Shown here: positions 53,391 through 64,000 of the stretch, in pieces | How the letters are laid out: every line of letters starts with the position of its first letter | How positions within the stretch are numbered: position 1 is the stretch's first letter | From: Thioalkalivibrio sulfidiphilus HL-EbGr7 | GTDB taxonomy: Bacteria; Pseudomonadota; Gammaproteobacteria; Ectothiorhodospirales; Ectothiorhodospiraceae | Direction of reading: 5' to 3' | NCBI RefSeq assembly: GCF_000021985.1 | Contig: NC_011901.1 | Span: 1,488,001-1,552,000, forward strand | Length of the DNA stretch: 64,000 nt | Notes under the pieces: generated by a model | The model's input: the letters and a program-made list of their open reading frames with translations, nothing else | Database searches by the model: none | What the model was told of the DNA's origin: nothing | Program-made: the position numbers and the translations under genes

Positions 53391-54257
53391 TCAACCGCCG
53401 ATCTCCAAACCCTTCTGCCCCGCCCAGTCCCGCGCGAACTGCCAAGCGACGCGGCCGCTGCGTGAGCCTCGGCCCAAGGCATAGCGCAAGGCCTCGGCAC
53501 GGCTATCTTCCGTTTCAATGCAGCCAAGGCGGGTGAGCCAGTGGGCCACCACCGCCAGGTACTGGTCCTGGTTGAAGGGATGGAAGGCCAGCCACAGGCC
53601 GAAGCGTTCCGACAGGGAGATCTTCTCCTCCACCGCCTCACCGGGATGGATCTCGTCATCTACCCGCTTCACCTCCAGGTTGTCCAGCATCTTCTCTGGC
53701 ATCAGGTGGCGCCGGTTGGAAGTGGCGTGGATCAACACGTTCTCCGGCGTGCCTTCCAGGGATCCGTCCAGCATGGCCTTGAGCGCCTTGTAGCCCGGGT
53801 CGCTGGCCTCGAAGGAAAGGTCATCCGCCAGCAGGATGAAGCGCTCCGGGCGTCCCGCCAGGGGCAGGGCGATCTCCGGCAGGTGCACCAGGTCCTGGCC
53901 GTCCACCTGGATGATGCGCAGCCCCTCGTCCCGGTATTCATTGAGCAGCGCGCGCATCAGCGAGGACTTGCCCGTGCCCCGGGCGCCCCACAGGAGCACG
54001 TTGTTGGCGGGCAGGCGTTTAAGGAACTGGCGGGTGTTGCGCACCAGCTGGACCTTCTGACGCTCGATATGCAGCAGATCGTCCAGGGCCAGGGGCGCGA
54101 TCCCGTGCACCGGCGAGAGGTGCCCGTCCCGGTGCCAGCGATGGGCGGGTGCGGTCCAGTCCGGCTCCTGCCTCGGCGCAGGCAAGAGCTGCTCCGCCCG
54201 GTCCATGAGCCGGGAAAACTGTGCCAGCACGTCTTTGAGTTCGGTGTCGTCGGTCAT
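53391..54257 (-). CDS. DUF815-family AAA+ ATPase
   Basis: 288 residues. Walker A is in LLWGARGTGKSSLMRALL, Walker B in FILLADDLSFEASD, and the sensor-1-like region in NVLIHATSNRRHLMPE. DNLEVKRVDDEIHPGEAVEE and SLSERFGLWLAFHPFNQDQY are diagnostic of the DUF815 family (COG2607). Its function is not established. It is convergent with the SulP gene across the nested repeat. Confidence 0.93.
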   Translation of the reverse strand: MTDDTELKDVLAQFSRLMDRAEQLLPAPRQEPDWTAPAHRWHRDGHLSPVHGIAPLALDDLLHIERQKVQLVRNTRQFLKRLPANNVLLWGARGTGKSSLMRALLNEYRDEGLRIIQVDGQDLVHLPEIALPLAGRPERFILLADDLSFEASDPGYKALKAMLDGSLEGTPENVLIHATSNRRHLMPEKMLDNLEVKRVDDEIHPGEAVEEKISLSERFGLWLAFHPFNQDQYLAVVAHWLTRLGCIETEDSRAEALRYALGRGSRSGRVAWQFARDWAGQKGLEIGG

Positions 54258-54294
54258 GGGTTGTGTCCGGGGGTGTTTTGCTAAGGATCATGGA

Positions 54295-54487
54295 GTCCGC
54301 GAATGAACGCAAATCAACGCGAATTCAGATCGAAAAAGCAAACCGCGAAGTACGCGAAGGTATGCGCGAAGGACGCAAGGGAAATCATGTGATCAAAAAT
54401 CCTTTGCGCCCTTCGCGCATACCTTCGCGCCCTTTGCGGTTCATGCTTTGGCCTTCCATTCGCGTTGATTTGCGTTCATTCGCGGAC
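54295..54487. repeat. Nested double inverted repeat upstream of uvrA-like gene
   Basis: Outer arms GTCCGCGAATGAACGCAAAT (54295) and TTGCGTTCATTCGCGGAC (to 54487) enclose an inner pair, AACCGCGAAGTACGCGAAGG against its complement near 54420-54441. All are made of CGCGAAGG or CGCAAAT units. It fills most of the 311 bp between the divergent ATPase and uvrA-like genes. Confidence 0.92.
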
Positions 54488-54568
54488 CCCTGTTTTCAGT
54501 GCGCCATTCGCCACAGAACCCCAAGGATCGGGTAACCTGTGCTGCCTCCGAGAGTCTCAAAATTGCCC

Positions 54569-57500
54569 ATGTCCCAGGACCGCATCCGCATCTTCGGCGC
54601 CCGTCAGAACAACCTGAAGGGCCTGGATCTCGAACTGCCCCTCAATGAACTGATCGTGGTCACCGGGGTGTCCGGTTCGGGCAAGTCCTCGCTGGCCTTC
54701 GATACCGTGTACGCCGAGGGCCAGCGCCGTTACGTGGAGACCTTCTCCCCCTACGCCCGGCAGTTCCTGGACCGCATGGATAAGCCGGCGGTGGACCGCA
54801 TCGAGGGCGTGTTGCCGGCGATTGCCATCGACCAGACCAACCCGGTGCGCACCTCCCGCTCCACCGTGGGCACCATGACGGAGCTCAACGATCACCTGAA
54901 ACTGCTCTATGCCCGGGCCGCGCACCTGCACTGCCGGGGCTGTGGCACCCGGGTGCGGTGCGACACCCCGGAGGCCATTGCCAACGAGTGGCTGGAGCGT
55001 GCCCACAGGGACGGCACGCGGGTGATGGTGGTGTTCCCGGTGCCGGTGCCGGAGAACTTCAGCCTGGAGGAGGTGAAGGGTCACCTGAAGGCCCAGGGCT
55101 ACGAACGCTTTCACGGGGAGACGGATCAGCGCCTGGAGGTGATCCAAGACCGTCTGCGGGTGGAGCCCGGCAACCGGGGCCGCCTGGTGGAGGCCCTGGA
55201 GACGGCCCTGCACCACGGCCAGGGCCGGGTGCGGGTCTATCCCCTGGGTGAGGACCGCGAAGCCCTCGCTCCCGTGGACTATTCCGCCGATCTGCACTGC
55301 GCCGCCTGCGACCTGCACTACAGCGAGACCACCCCCAATCACTTTTCCTTCAACTCGCCCATCGGCGCCTGCGAGGCCTGCCGGGGATTCGGCCGCACCA
55401 TGGGTATCGACCTGGACCTGGTGATACCGGACGGGCGGGTGAGCCTTGGCGAGGGTGCGGTGAAGCCCTGGCAGACCGACGCCTACTACGAGTGCCAGGC
55501 GGAGCTGAAGACCTTCGCCCGCAAGCGGGGCGTCCCGCTGGACCTGCCCTGGGACGAGCTGAGCGATGACCAGAAGGCCTGGGTGATCGAAGGGGAAGGG
55601 GACTTCGACGACGGGCTCTGGTACGGCATCCGGCGCTTCTTCGACTGGCTGGAGACCAAGAGTTACAAGATGCACATCCGGGTGCTGCTGTCCCGCTACC
55701 GCAGCTACGAGCCCTGCAAGGCCTGCCAGGGCGCCCGCCTCAAGCCTGACTCACTGCTCTGGCGCCTGGGCACGCAGGCCGATGCGGATGGCGTGCTCGA
55801 ACCCGGCGCCCGCTTCCTGCCCGCGGGGATCTCATGGTCCCGCGATCTGCTCGAGACCCTGCCGGGCCTGTGCCTGCACGACCTCATGCAGGTGCCCCTG
55901 GCGCGCTGCAAGGCCTTCTTCGATCAGCTGCACCTGCCTGCACCCCTGGACGAGGCCACGGACCTGCTGCTCGCCGAGATCCGCGCGCGCCTGAATTATC
56001 TCTGCGAAGTGGGGCTCGGCTATCTCACCCTGGACCGCCAGTCACGGACGCTCTCCGGCGGCGAGGTGCAGCGCATCAACCTGACCACGGCGCTGGGCAC
56101 CTCCCTGGTGAACACCCTGTTCGTGCTGGACGAGCCTTCCATCGGCCTGCATCCCCGGGACATGGACCGGGTGGTGGGCGTGCTGCGCCGGCTGCGGGAT
56201 GCGGGCAATTCCCTGCTGGTGGTGGAACACGACCCCCAGGTGATGCGCGCCGCCGATCGCATCCTCGACATGGGACCCGGTCCCGGCGAGCGGGGCGGGG
56301 AGGTGGTGTTCTTCGGCACGCCGGCGCAGATCCTGCGTTCGCGCCAGTCCCTCACCGGGCAGTACCTGAGCGGCCGCAAGCAGGTGGCCCTGCCGTCCGC
56401 AAGCCGCCCACCGGATGGCGACACCGTCTGGCTGGAACTGCGCGGCGCGGCCCAGCACAACCTCAAGGGCATCGACGCGCGCTTCCCCCTGGGGCGCCTG
56501 GTGTGCGTCACCGGGGTGTCCGGCTCCGGCAAGTCCACCCTGATCCAGGACCTGCTCTATCCGGCGCTGGCCAAGCTCAAGGGGCGCCCGGAGTATCCCG
56601 CCGGCGCCTTCGGCTCCCTGATCGGTCACGAGTCCCTGGACGCGGTGGTGATGGTGGACCAGTCCCCCATCGGCCGCACTGCCCGTTCCTGCCCGGCCAG
56701 CTACGTGGGCGCCTTCGACGCCATCCGCAAGCTGTTCGCCGAGGAGCCGCTGGCGAAGGAGCGGGGCTACACCGCCGGCACCTTCAGCTTCAACTCCGGC
56801 AATGGCCGCTGCCCGGTGTGCACCGGCTCCGGCTTCGAACACGTGGAGATGCAGTTTCTCTCCGATGTGTATCTTCGCTGCGGCGAGTGCGACGGCAGGC
56901 GCTACCGGCCCGAGGTGCTCCAGGTGAAGGCCCTGGGCGCGGAGGGTCACGCCGCGGACCTCTCCGGCGTGCTGGGAATGACCGTGACCGAGGCCCTGGC
57001 GTTCTTCGCCCATGTGCCCGAGGTGCAGCAGAGCCTGGAACCGCTGGCGGCGGTGGGCCTGGAGTACCTGCGCCTGGGCCAGCCGGTGCCGACCCTGTCC
57101 GGTGGCGAGGCCCAGCGCCTGAAGCTGGCCGGGCATCTCGTGCAACACGCGGGGAGAAACGTAGGTCGGGCTTCAGCCCGACATGCCGCAGCTTCAACGG
57201 GCACCGCAAGTCGGGCTGAAGCCCGACCCACGGGTGAGCGCGGTGGAACCCTGTTCCTGCTGGATGAACCCACCACCGGCCTGCACTTCGAGGACATCGC
57301 CCGGCTGCTCAAGGCCCTACGGCGCCTGCAGGCACAGGGCCATTCCCTGATCGTGATCGAGCACAACCTGGACGTGATCCGCGCCGCCGACTGGCTCATC
57401 GACCTCGGCCCCGAGGGCGGCGACGGCGGCGGTGAGATCGTCTGCGAGGGCACGCCGGCGCAGGTGATGAAGCACCCGGGTTCCCATACCGGCGCGGCCC

Positions 57501-60238
57501 TGCGCGCCGAGGCGGCTGGCAGCATCGCGGAGTCCTCGGCAGCGTCTTATCGCAAGGCAGCGAAAACGGTCCGCGCCGAGATCCGCATCAGCAATGCCCG
57601 GGAACACAACCTCAAGGGCGTGGACATCCAGGTGCCCCGGGACCGCTTCACGGTGATCACCGGCGTGTCCGGCTCGGGCAAGAGCACCGTGGCCTTCGAC
57701 ATCCTGTTCAACGAGGGCCAGCGTCGCTACCTGGAATCCCTGAACGCCTACGCCCGCTCCCTGGTGCAGCCGGCCTCGCGCCCCGAGGTGGACGCGGTCA
57801 CCGGCATCCCGCCAACCGTGGCCATCGAGCAGCGCACCAGCCGCGGAGGACACAAGAGCACCGTAGGCACCCTCACCGAGGTGCACCACTTCCTGCGCCT
57901 GCTGTACGTGAAACTGGGCACCCAGTACTGCCCGGACTGTGACGTGCCCATCGAGCCCCAGACCCCGGAGGCGATCCTGGCCGCGTTGCTCAAGCAGTGG
58001 AAGAGCCGGGAGGTGCACGTGCTGGCGCCCCTGGTTTCCGCGCGCAAGGGCTATTACACGGATCTCGCCCGCTGGGCCCACAACCGGGGCTTCGCCCACC
58101 TGCGCGTGGACGGAGAACTCATCCCCACGGACCCCTGGCCGCGCCTGGACCGCTACCGGGAACACGACATCGAACTGCCGGTGGCGAGCCTCAAAGTGAC
58201 GCCCAAGGCCGAGGCTGCGCTGCGCGAGGCCATTGCCCGGGGCCTGGATCTGGGCAAGGGCATGATCCGCGTTGCACCGCTCTCGGGCCGCGCCGAGAAA
58301 CTCTACTCCACGGAACGGGCCTGTCCGTCCTGCGCCCGGTCTTTCGACGTGCCGGACCCGCGCCTGTTCTCCTACAACGCCCGCCATGGCTGGTGCCGCA
58401 CCTGCTTCGGCACCGGCGTGGTGCTGAAGGGCTTCGACGAGGCTCACAGCGGCGAGGAAGGGGAGTGGCTGGAAGCAGGCGAGTCGCGCCAGACCTGTCC
58501 CGCCTGCCACGGCCAGCGCCTGCGGCCCGAGGCCCTGGCGGTGCGTTTCCGGGAACGCTCCATCGGCGAGTTGTCGGCCCTGCCGGTGAAGGCGGCACGC
58601 GCCTGGTTCGAGAAACTCAAACCGAAGGCGCGGGAATCCGCCATCGCCCGGGACATCCTGCCCGAGATCCGCGGCCGGCTGGCCTTCCTGGAGCAGGTGG
58701 GTCTTGGCTATCTCAGCCTGGACCGGGGTGCACCGACGCTCTCCGGCGGCGAGGCCCAGCGTATCCGCCTGGCGGCGCAGCTCGGCACCAACCTGCAGGG
58801 GGTCTGCTACATCCTGGACGAGCCCACCATCGGCCTGCACCCCCGGGACAACCGCATGCTGCTGGACACCCTGCATCGCCTGCAGGCCAAGGGCAACACC
58901 GTGGTGGTGGTGGAGCACGACGAGGACACCATCCGCAGCGCGGAACACGTCATCGACCTGGGCCCCGGCGCCGGGGAGCGGGGCGGACGGCTGGTGGCCC
59001 AGGGCAGCGTGAAGCAGGTGATGAAGGCGCCCGAGTCCCTCACCGGGCGCTTCCTGGCCCACCCCCTGCGACACCCGCTGGTGGCACGGCGGCCCACGAA
59101 GGCGGGCCAGGCACCGGCCCTGAGCATCGAGGGCGCGTGCCTCAACAACCTGCGGAACGTGGCGGTCTCCATTCCGCTCAACCGCCTGGTGTGTGTCACC
59201 GGCGTCTCCGGCTCCGGCAAGTCCACCCTGGTGCGGGAGGTGCTGTACCGGAACCTGGCGGAGCGGGTGGGCAAGCGGGGGCGCAAACCGGCGCTCACCG
59301 GCTGCGCCGACCTGGAGGGCTGGCAGGACCTGGAGCGGGTGCTGGAGGTGGACCAGACCCCCATCGGGCGTACGCCGCGCTCCTGCCCGGCCACCTACGT
59401 GGGCGTGTTCGACCGTATCCGCAAGCTGTACGCCGAGACCCCCGAGGCGCGCCTCAGGGGCTGGAACGCCTCGCGCTTTTCCTTCAACACCCCCGGCGGA
59501 CGCTGTGCCGTGTGCGAGGGGCAGGGGGTGCGGCGCATCGAGATGAGCTTCCTGCCCGACGTGGTGGTGCCCTGCGAGGCCTGCGGCGGCGGGCGCTACG
59601 GCCGGGAGACCCTGGAGGCGCGCTTCAAGGACCGCTCCATCGCCGATGTGCTGAACATGAGCGTGGACGAGGCCGTGCCGTTTTTCACCGCCCACCCGGC
59701 CATCCACCACGCGCTGCAATTGCTCCAGGACGTGGGCCTGGGTTACCTGCGTCTGGGCCAGCCCAGCCCGACCCTGTCCGGCGGCGAGGCCCAGCGCATG
59801 AAGCTGGTCACGGAACTTTCGAGAAGCGGCAAGACCTTCGCCAACACCGTAGGTCGGGCTTCAGCCCGACAGCCCGAGGCTTGGACAGGCATTGCAAGTC
59901 GGGCTGAAGCCCGACCTACGGCACGGCCTTCGGGCCAGGCACGCTCACGCGGCAGTCTCTACATCCTGGACGAGCCCACCGTGGGCCTGCACATGGCCGA
60001 CGTGGAGAAGCTCATCCGCGTGCTGCATCGGCTGGTGGAGGCGGGACACTCGGTGATCGTCATCGAGCACAACCTGGACGTGATCGCGGAAGCCGACTGG
60101 ATCATTGACATGGGGCCCGAGGGGGGCGACGGCGGCGGGCGCGTGGCGGGGCAGGGCACGCCCGAGAGCATGGTGCGCCGCAAATCACATACCGGGCGCA
60201 TGCTGGGAGCGTTTCTGGCGGGTCGTAGCGGTGCGTGA
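54569..60238 (+). CDS. Double-length UvrA-like excinuclease ATPase
   Basis: 1889 residues, about twice standard UvrA, made of two complete UvrA-like halves (about 1-985 and 986-1889). Each half has two ABC modules: four Walker A motifs in TGVSGSGKS (about 34, 650, 1033, 1545), four LSGGE signatures and four LDEPT/S Walker B boxes. CxxC zinc-binding pairs are present ([49 protein letters not shown]). Such tandem UvrA proteins are known in Xanthomonas and Pseudomonas; they probably act in repair or drug tolerance beside a normal UvrA. ATG 54569 was chosen where homology starts. Two 73-bp REP doublets lie in frame. Confidence 0.92.
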   Translation: MSQDRIRIFGARQNNLKGLDLELPLNELIVVTGVSGSGKSSLAFDTVYAEGQRRYVETFSPYARQFLDRMDKPAVDRIEGVLPAIAIDQTNPVRTSRSTVGTMTELNDHLKLLYARAAHLHCRGCGTRVRCDTPEAIANEWLERAHRDGTRVMVVFPVPVPENFSLEEVKGHLKAQGYERFHGETDQRLEVIQDRLRVEPGNRGRLVEALETALHHGQGRVRVYPLGEDREALAPVDYSADLHCAACDLHYSETTPNHFSFNSPIGACEACRGFGRTMGIDLDLVIPDGRVSLGEGAVKPWQTDAYYECQAELKTFARKRGVPLDLPWDELSDDQKAWVIEGEGDFDDGLWYGIRRFFDWLETKSYKMHIRVLLSRYRSYEPCKACQGARLKPDSLLWRLGTQADADGVLEPGARFLPAGISWSRDLLETLPGLCLHDLMQVPLARCKAFFDQLHLPAPLDEATDLLLAEIRARLNYLCEVGLGYLTLDRQSRTLSGGEVQRINLTTALGTSLVNTLFVLDEPSIGLHPRDMDRVVGVLRRLRDAGNSLLVVEHDPQVMRAADRILDMGPGPGERGGEVVFFGTPAQILRSRQSLTGQYLSGRKQVALPSASRPPDGDTVWLELRGAAQHNLKGIDARFPLGRLVCVTGVSGSGKSTLIQDLLYPALAKLKGRPEYPAGAFGSLIGHESLDAVVMVDQSPIGRTARSCPASYVGAFDAIRKLFAEEPLAKERGYTAGTFSFNSGNGRCPVCTGSGFEHVEMQFLSDVYLRCGECDGRRYRPEVLQVKALGAEGHAADLSGVLGMTVTEALAFFAHVPEVQQSLEPLAAVGLEYLRLGQPVPTLSGGEAQRLKLAGHLVQHAGRNVGRASARHAAASTGTASRAEARPTGERGGTLFLLDEPTTGLHFEDIARLLKALRRLQAQGHSLIVIEHNLDVIRAADWLIDLGPEGGDGGGEIVCEGTPAQVMKHPGSHTGAALRAEAAGSIAESSAASYRKAAKTVRAEIRISNAREHNLKGVDIQVPRDRFTVITGVSGSGKSTVAFDILFNEGQRRYLESLNAYARSLVQPASRPEVDAVTGIPPTVAIEQRTSRGGHKSTVGTLTEVHHFLRLLYVKLGTQYCPDCDVPIEPQTPEAILAALLKQWKSREVHVLAPLVSARKGYYTDLARWAHNRGFAHLRVDGELIPTDPWPRLDRYREHDIELPVASLKVTPKAEAALREAIARGLDLGKGMIRVAPLSGRAEKLYSTERACPSCARSFDVPDPRLFSYNARHGWCRTCFGTGVVLKGFDEAHSGEEGEWLEAGESRQTCPACHGQRLRPEALAVRFRERSIGELSALPVKAARAWFEKLKPKARESAIARDILPEIRGRLAFLEQVGLGYLSLDRGAPTLSGGEAQRIRLAAQLGTNLQGVCYILDEPTIGLHPRDNRMLLDTLHRLQAKGNTVVVVEHDEDTIRSAEHVIDLGPGAGERGGRLVAQGSVKQVMKAPESLTGRFLAHPLRHPLVARRPTKAGQAPALSIEGACLNNLRNVAVSIPLNRLVCVTGVSGSGKSTLVREVLYRNLAERVGKRGRKPALTGCADLEGWQDLERVLEVDQTPIGRTPRSCPATYVGVFDRIRKLYAETPEARLRGWNASRFSFNTPGGRCAVCEGQGVRRIEMSFLPDVVVPCEACGGGRYGRETLEARFKDRSIADVLNMSVDEAVPFFTAHPAIHHALQLLQDVGLGYLRLGQPSPTLSGGEAQRMKLVTELSRSGKTFANTVGRASARQPEAWTGIASRAEARPTARPSGQARSRGSLYILDEPTVGLHMADVEKLIRVLHRLVEAGHSVIVIEHNLDVIAEADWIIDMGPEGGDGGGRVAGQGTPESMVRRKSHTGRMLGAFLAGRSGA
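57160..57232. repeat. In-frame REP doublet in uvrA-like gene, first half
   Basis: 73 bp: 23-bp ends built on CGTAGGTCGGGCTTCAGCCC and an inverted partner, 27 bp apart, with one mismatch in the outer ends. It is translated as VGRASAR...ASRAEARPT between the signature and Walker B of the first half's second ABC module (about residues 864-888). Confidence 0.93.
59848..59920. repeat. In-frame REP doublet in uvrA-like gene, second half
   Basis: 73 bp with perfect 23-bp inverted ends and a 27-bp centre that differs from the copy at 57160. It is read in the same frame (VGRASAR...ASRAEARPT) at the equivalent site of the second half, about residues 1760-1784. Confidence 0.93.
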
Positions 60239-60269
60239 GGCAGGCTGGTGAACGTTGGCCGGGCGACCT

Positions 60270-61466
60270 TCAGGTCTCCAGCGGGAGCATGCCCTGCTCC
60301 GGCGCCAGGTCGACCCGGCGGATGCCCGGGCAGTCATCCCGGCCCTTGGACTGGTACAGGGCCGCGTCCACCCGGGGCAGGATCTCGTCCAGATTGTGGC
60401 CATGGAGCGGGGCCTCGCCCATGGCAAGGGTGGTGCCGAAATCCAGCCCGTTGTCGCTGGCGTAGGCGCGTACCCGTACCTGGATGCGCTCCGCAACGGC
60501 ATGCGCCTCGTCCAGGGTGGTGTCCGGCAGCAGCATCACGAATTCATCCCCGCCCAGACGCGCCGCCACGTCCGTGGATCGCAGGGACTCGCGGAGGATA
60601 TTGGCGAAATCCTGCAGGACTTCATCGCCACGGGCATGGCCGAGGCTGTCGTTGATGGACTTGAAGCGGTCCAGGTCAGCAAGCATGACCACCACCGAGC
60701 CACCCTGGCGCTCGATCAGCTCGAACAGGTAATCGGAACACTCGTGCAGCGCGCGTCGGTTCATCAGCCCGGTGAGCGTGTCCAGACGGCTGCGTTCCTC
60801 CAGCTGGCTGCGGCCCTGCTCGATGCGGTTCATGAGCAGGTAGCTGTAGACCAGGATGCTGGCGCCGAACAGGTTCAGGAACAGCAGGCCGGGTGTGAAT
60901 TCCTGCACGCTGCCCATGTAGCGCAGGGTGAACACCAGCATGAGTGCCCCGAAGCTGACCGCCAGGGCCTCGGCGAACATGTGCATGCCGTAGCGCATGC
61001 CGTTGCCCAGCACCACCATGATGTAGACCAGCATGGAGGGGGGGAGGGTGTAGGGATCGTTGAGCACGGCCACGGAGACGATGGTGATGTCCATCCACAT
61101 GGCGATGCGATAGCGCGCCGGACAATCGTGCTGGCGCCAGGCGTGGATGACGACGCCGGCATGGAGGATGAAATAGAGGGCAAAGGCCGCGTTGAGCTGC
61201 GCCAGGCTCATCCAGGCAGGCTCGATGTCCTCCACCAGGTTGAAGAAGGCCAGGCCGAGGAACCAGAACAGGTAGCGGGTAATGAACTGGACCTTCTGTT
61301 CGGCCCAGCTGGGGCTGCCACGGGGTGGCGTGATGGGCTGGACACGGCGGTCCCCGCGCCGGCGATCCGCCGCGCGCAAGTCACTGTTCCCCGCCGATTT
61401 TGAACCCTTCCCCACCCTGGATAACGTCCTGTGCAAGCCCTGTTTCCGTAGCCCTTGTCCGGCCAA
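60270..61466 (-). CDS. Membrane diguanylate cyclase (GGDEF)
   Basis: 398 residues; the first about 45 are basic and poorly supported, so an internal start such as the GTG at 61415-61413 is possible. Five hydrophobic helices (ITRYLFWFLGLAFFNLVEDI to LLFLNLFGASILVYSYLLM) form a MASE-like sensor. The GGDEF domain has DTLTGLMNRR, LADLDRFKSINDSLGH and active-site GGDEF with an I-site RSTD just upstream. It is convergent with the uvrA-like gene. This is the third diguanylate cyclase in the window. Confidence 0.93.
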   Translation of the reverse strand: MAGQGLRKQGLHRTLSRVGKGSKSAGNSDLRAADRRRGDRRVQPITPPRGSPSWAEQKVQFITRYLFWFLGLAFFNLVEDIEPAWMSLAQLNAAFALYFILHAGVVIHAWRQHDCPARYRIAMWMDITIVSVAVLNDPYTLPPSMLVYIMVVLGNGMRYGMHMFAEALAVSFGALMLVFTLRYMGSVQEFTPGLLFLNLFGASILVYSYLLMNRIEQGRSQLEERSRLDTLTGLMNRRALHECSDYLFELIERQGGSVVVMLADLDRFKSINDSLGHARGDEVLQDFANILRESLRSTDVAARLGGDEFVMLLPDTTLDEAHAVAERIQVRVRAYASDNGLDFGTTLAMGEAPLHGHNLDEILPRVDAALYQSKGRDDCPGIRRVDLAPEQGMLPLET

Positions 61467-61576
61467 CGCACAACACTACCTCTAAACACCCGCCCGGACA
61501 ATCCACCGGGGATCGTCTGGCGGGCCCTGTCGTGCTATGGTTCTGCCCCATGAACCAGGATCAACGGGGACACGCC

Positions 61577-62008
61577 ATGAGCCATGAGGCCGAGCACGAC
61601 AAGACGCCGGAAATGGCGGTCGACTTCATGCAGGATGATCACGAGGAGGCCCATCGCCTGCTGGATCGCATCGTCGAGAGCCTGGCGGCCAGCACCGGCA
61701 ACGAAAGCCCGGGCCTGCGCAAGGATCTGAGGAATTTCATCGAGCACACCCGTGCCCACTTCAACCGGGAAGAGTCGCTCATGAAAGAGATCGACTTCCC
61801 GCCGTTCCCCGTGCACAAGCAGGAACACGACCTGCGCCTGGAAGAACTGGTCAGCTGCCTGGATGACCTGGACGCCGGCGCCGTCGGCCTCGATGACGTC
61901 CGGGAACTGTTCATGGGCCGCTTCCTGCCCTGGTACCGCCGCCACTGCGCCACCATGGACCAGGCCACGGCCAACTTCGCCGAGGCCCATCAGAAGGGGA
62001 AGGAGTAG
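61577..62008 (+). CDS. Hemerythrin-domain protein
   Basis: 143 residues from ATG 61577 (GGGGA about 8 nt upstream); ATG 61550 is possible. A bacteriohemerythrin pattern: QDDHEEAHRLLDRI, EHTRAHFNREESLM, PVHKQEHDLRLEEL and YRRHCATMD supply the His and carboxylate ligands of a di-iron O2/NO-binding centre. It is convergent with the nsrR gene, which fits a role in nitric oxide or oxygen handling, though regulation is not shown by a visible site. Confidence 0.92.
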   Translation: MSHEAEHDKTPEMAVDFMQDDHEEAHRLLDRIVESLAASTGNESPGLRKDLRNFIEHTRAHFNREESLMKEIDFPPFPVHKQEHDLRLEELVSCLDDLDAGAVGLDDVRELFMGRFLPWYRRHCATMDQATANFAEAHQKGKE

Positions 62009-62079
62009 GGAATGTGCGTGAGGGGTGAGGCGTGAGGCGTGACTCCGGTTGCCTCTCATCACTGAAAAACTGCATCCTT

Positions 62080-62127
<48 letters not shown>

Positions 62128-62559
62128 TCACGCCTCACGAATCAGCCTCATCGCCAGCGCCTTTTCCTTTTTCACCACCAGTTCCGCGAGTGTCACCCGG
62201 TCCAGGGTGGCCATGAAGGCATCCCGCGCATCGTTCAACACGCCCTTGAGTCTGCAGTCCGGCAGGATGATGCACATGGGCGCGCTGCAGTTGATGATCT
62301 CGAGGTTTTCCTCCATGTCCCTGACCACGTCACCGATGCGGATCTCCGCAGGCGGACGGGCCAGGCGCATGCCGCCGTGCTTGCCCCGGTAGGTCAGGAT
62401 GTGGCCGTGTCCGGCCAGTTCGTGGACCACCTTCACCAGGTGATGGCGTGAGATGTCGTAGGCCTCGGCGATATCCGTGATGCGGCTCAGGCGATCGGGA
62501 TTGACCGCCAGGTAGATCAGGACGCGAAGGGCGTAGTCGGTGTGACGGGTCAGCTGCAT
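62128..62559 (-). CDS. nsrR: Rrf2-family nitric-oxide-sensing repressor NsrR
   Basis: 143 residues. The Rrf2 winged helix is MQLTRHTDYALRVLIYLAV and DISRHHLVKVVHELAGHGHI. Three cysteines in NCSAPMCIILPDCRLKG have the spacing of the NsrR [4Fe-4S]/[2Fe-2S] ligands (as in E. coli NsrR) rather than IscR. NsrR represses NO-detoxification genes until NO attacks the cluster. The next-door hemerythrin is a possible target. Its 3' end lies inside the repeat structure at 62018-62139. Confidence 0.93.
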   Translation of the reverse strand: MQLTRHTDYALRVLIYLAVNPDRLSRITDIAEAYDISRHHLVKVVHELAGHGHILTYRGKHGGMRLARPPAEIRIGDVVRDMEENLEIINCSAPMCIILPDCRLKGVLNDARDAFMATLDRVTLAELVVKKEKALAMRLIREA

Positions 62560-62639
62560 GAGGTTGCCTGCTCAGGCGATGGCCTCGGTCCGCTGCGGGA
62601 CAAGGGCCGGGTGGCCGAAGGTATTCTCCCGAACATTAG

Positions 62640-62696
62640 CACGAAGGGCGTGAAGGTCTCGGCAATGATTCCGCCGTGAACTTCACGCCCTTCGTG
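62640..62696. repeat. Short intergenic inverted repeat
   Basis: CACGAAGGGCGTGAA (62640) and TTCACGCCCTTCGTG (to 62696) are perfect 15-bp reverse complements around about 27 bp. The hairpin lies just after the ettA stop codon on the minus strand. Confidence 0.88.
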
Positions 62697-62707
62697 TCTC
62701 ACTGGTG

Positions 62708-64000
<1,293 letters not shown>

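Noticed and set aside
57317-59719. Open frame of 800 codons antisense to the uvrA-like gene
   Set aside because: Shadow of the real frame; no domain, no ribosome-binding site, and composition bias (His, Gln, Gly, Leu).

Overview
The window is a 64 kb, high-GC, gene-dense chromosomal stretch of a gammaproteobacterium. The surE-pcm-yqaA-nlpD-rpoS order, mrcB, yoaA-tsaB, NsrR and EttA all fit Gammaproteobacteria. The REP-like repeats and general gene style suggest Ectothiorhodospiraceae (Thioalkalivibrio-like), but genus is a low-confidence inference. No rRNA, tRNA, CRISPR array, prophage or intact transposase gene was seen. Several genes overlap by ATGA, GTGA or TAATG junctions, which was used to fix starts.

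Positions 1-9505 hold what looks like a light and photo-oxidative stress regulon: an FAD oxidoreductase (COG2907), a frameshifted glutathione peroxidase, a glutaredoxin-like/DUF3429 membrane protein, folE, a CPD photolyase, two short-chain dehydrogenases, an Fe-S cryptochrome/photolyase, a LitR/CarH-like MerR regulator and a SnoaL-like protein. Two A/T-rich clusters of T-N-N-A-C-A repeats, phased by about 11 bp, sit in the two divergent promoter regions (about 1276-1313 and 8243-8282). The regulator's B12-binding motifs look degenerate. A short LOV blue-light protein (39294-39740), strikingly like the Pseudomonas putida PpSB-LOV proteins, lies 31 kb away, so a LOV/LitR light circuit is plausible.

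Positions 9800-24500 are mostly housekeeping: a DUF255 thioredoxin-domain protein, envelope proteins, a diguanylate cyclase, an APH-like/P-loop kinase fusion, the mrcB-lipoprotein-yoaA-tsaB run, and truD. Positions 24650-40500 are more accessory: cold-shock/DUF1294 and zinc-ribbon membrane proteins, a trypsin-like protease followed by a GHKL (Hsp90/MutL-type) ATPase, a methyltransferase, a PAS-GGDEF protein, a porin with a short PstS-like protein behind a perfect CRP-type palindrome, two Sel1-repeat proteins, a chemoreceptor lacking a sensor domain, the LOV protein and a haem-binding DUF3365 protein. The protease/ATPase pair is the best candidate for an undescribed system.

Positions 40678-64000 hold the rpoS locus, an alaC-hom-thrC amino-acid cluster, a SulP transporter with a long C-terminal extension, a DUF815 ATPase, a double-length UvrA, a third diguanylate cyclase, a hemerythrin next to nsrR, and ettA running off the right edge.

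Intergenic DNA is unusually structured: three REP-doublet families (one inserted in frame in both halves of the double UvrA), about ten long inverted repeats of unrelated sequence but similar design, and a 262 bp MITE with 32 bp perfect terminal inverted repeats and TA duplication. Two genes (gpx, tsaB) carry single-G insertions that may be real or sequencing errors.
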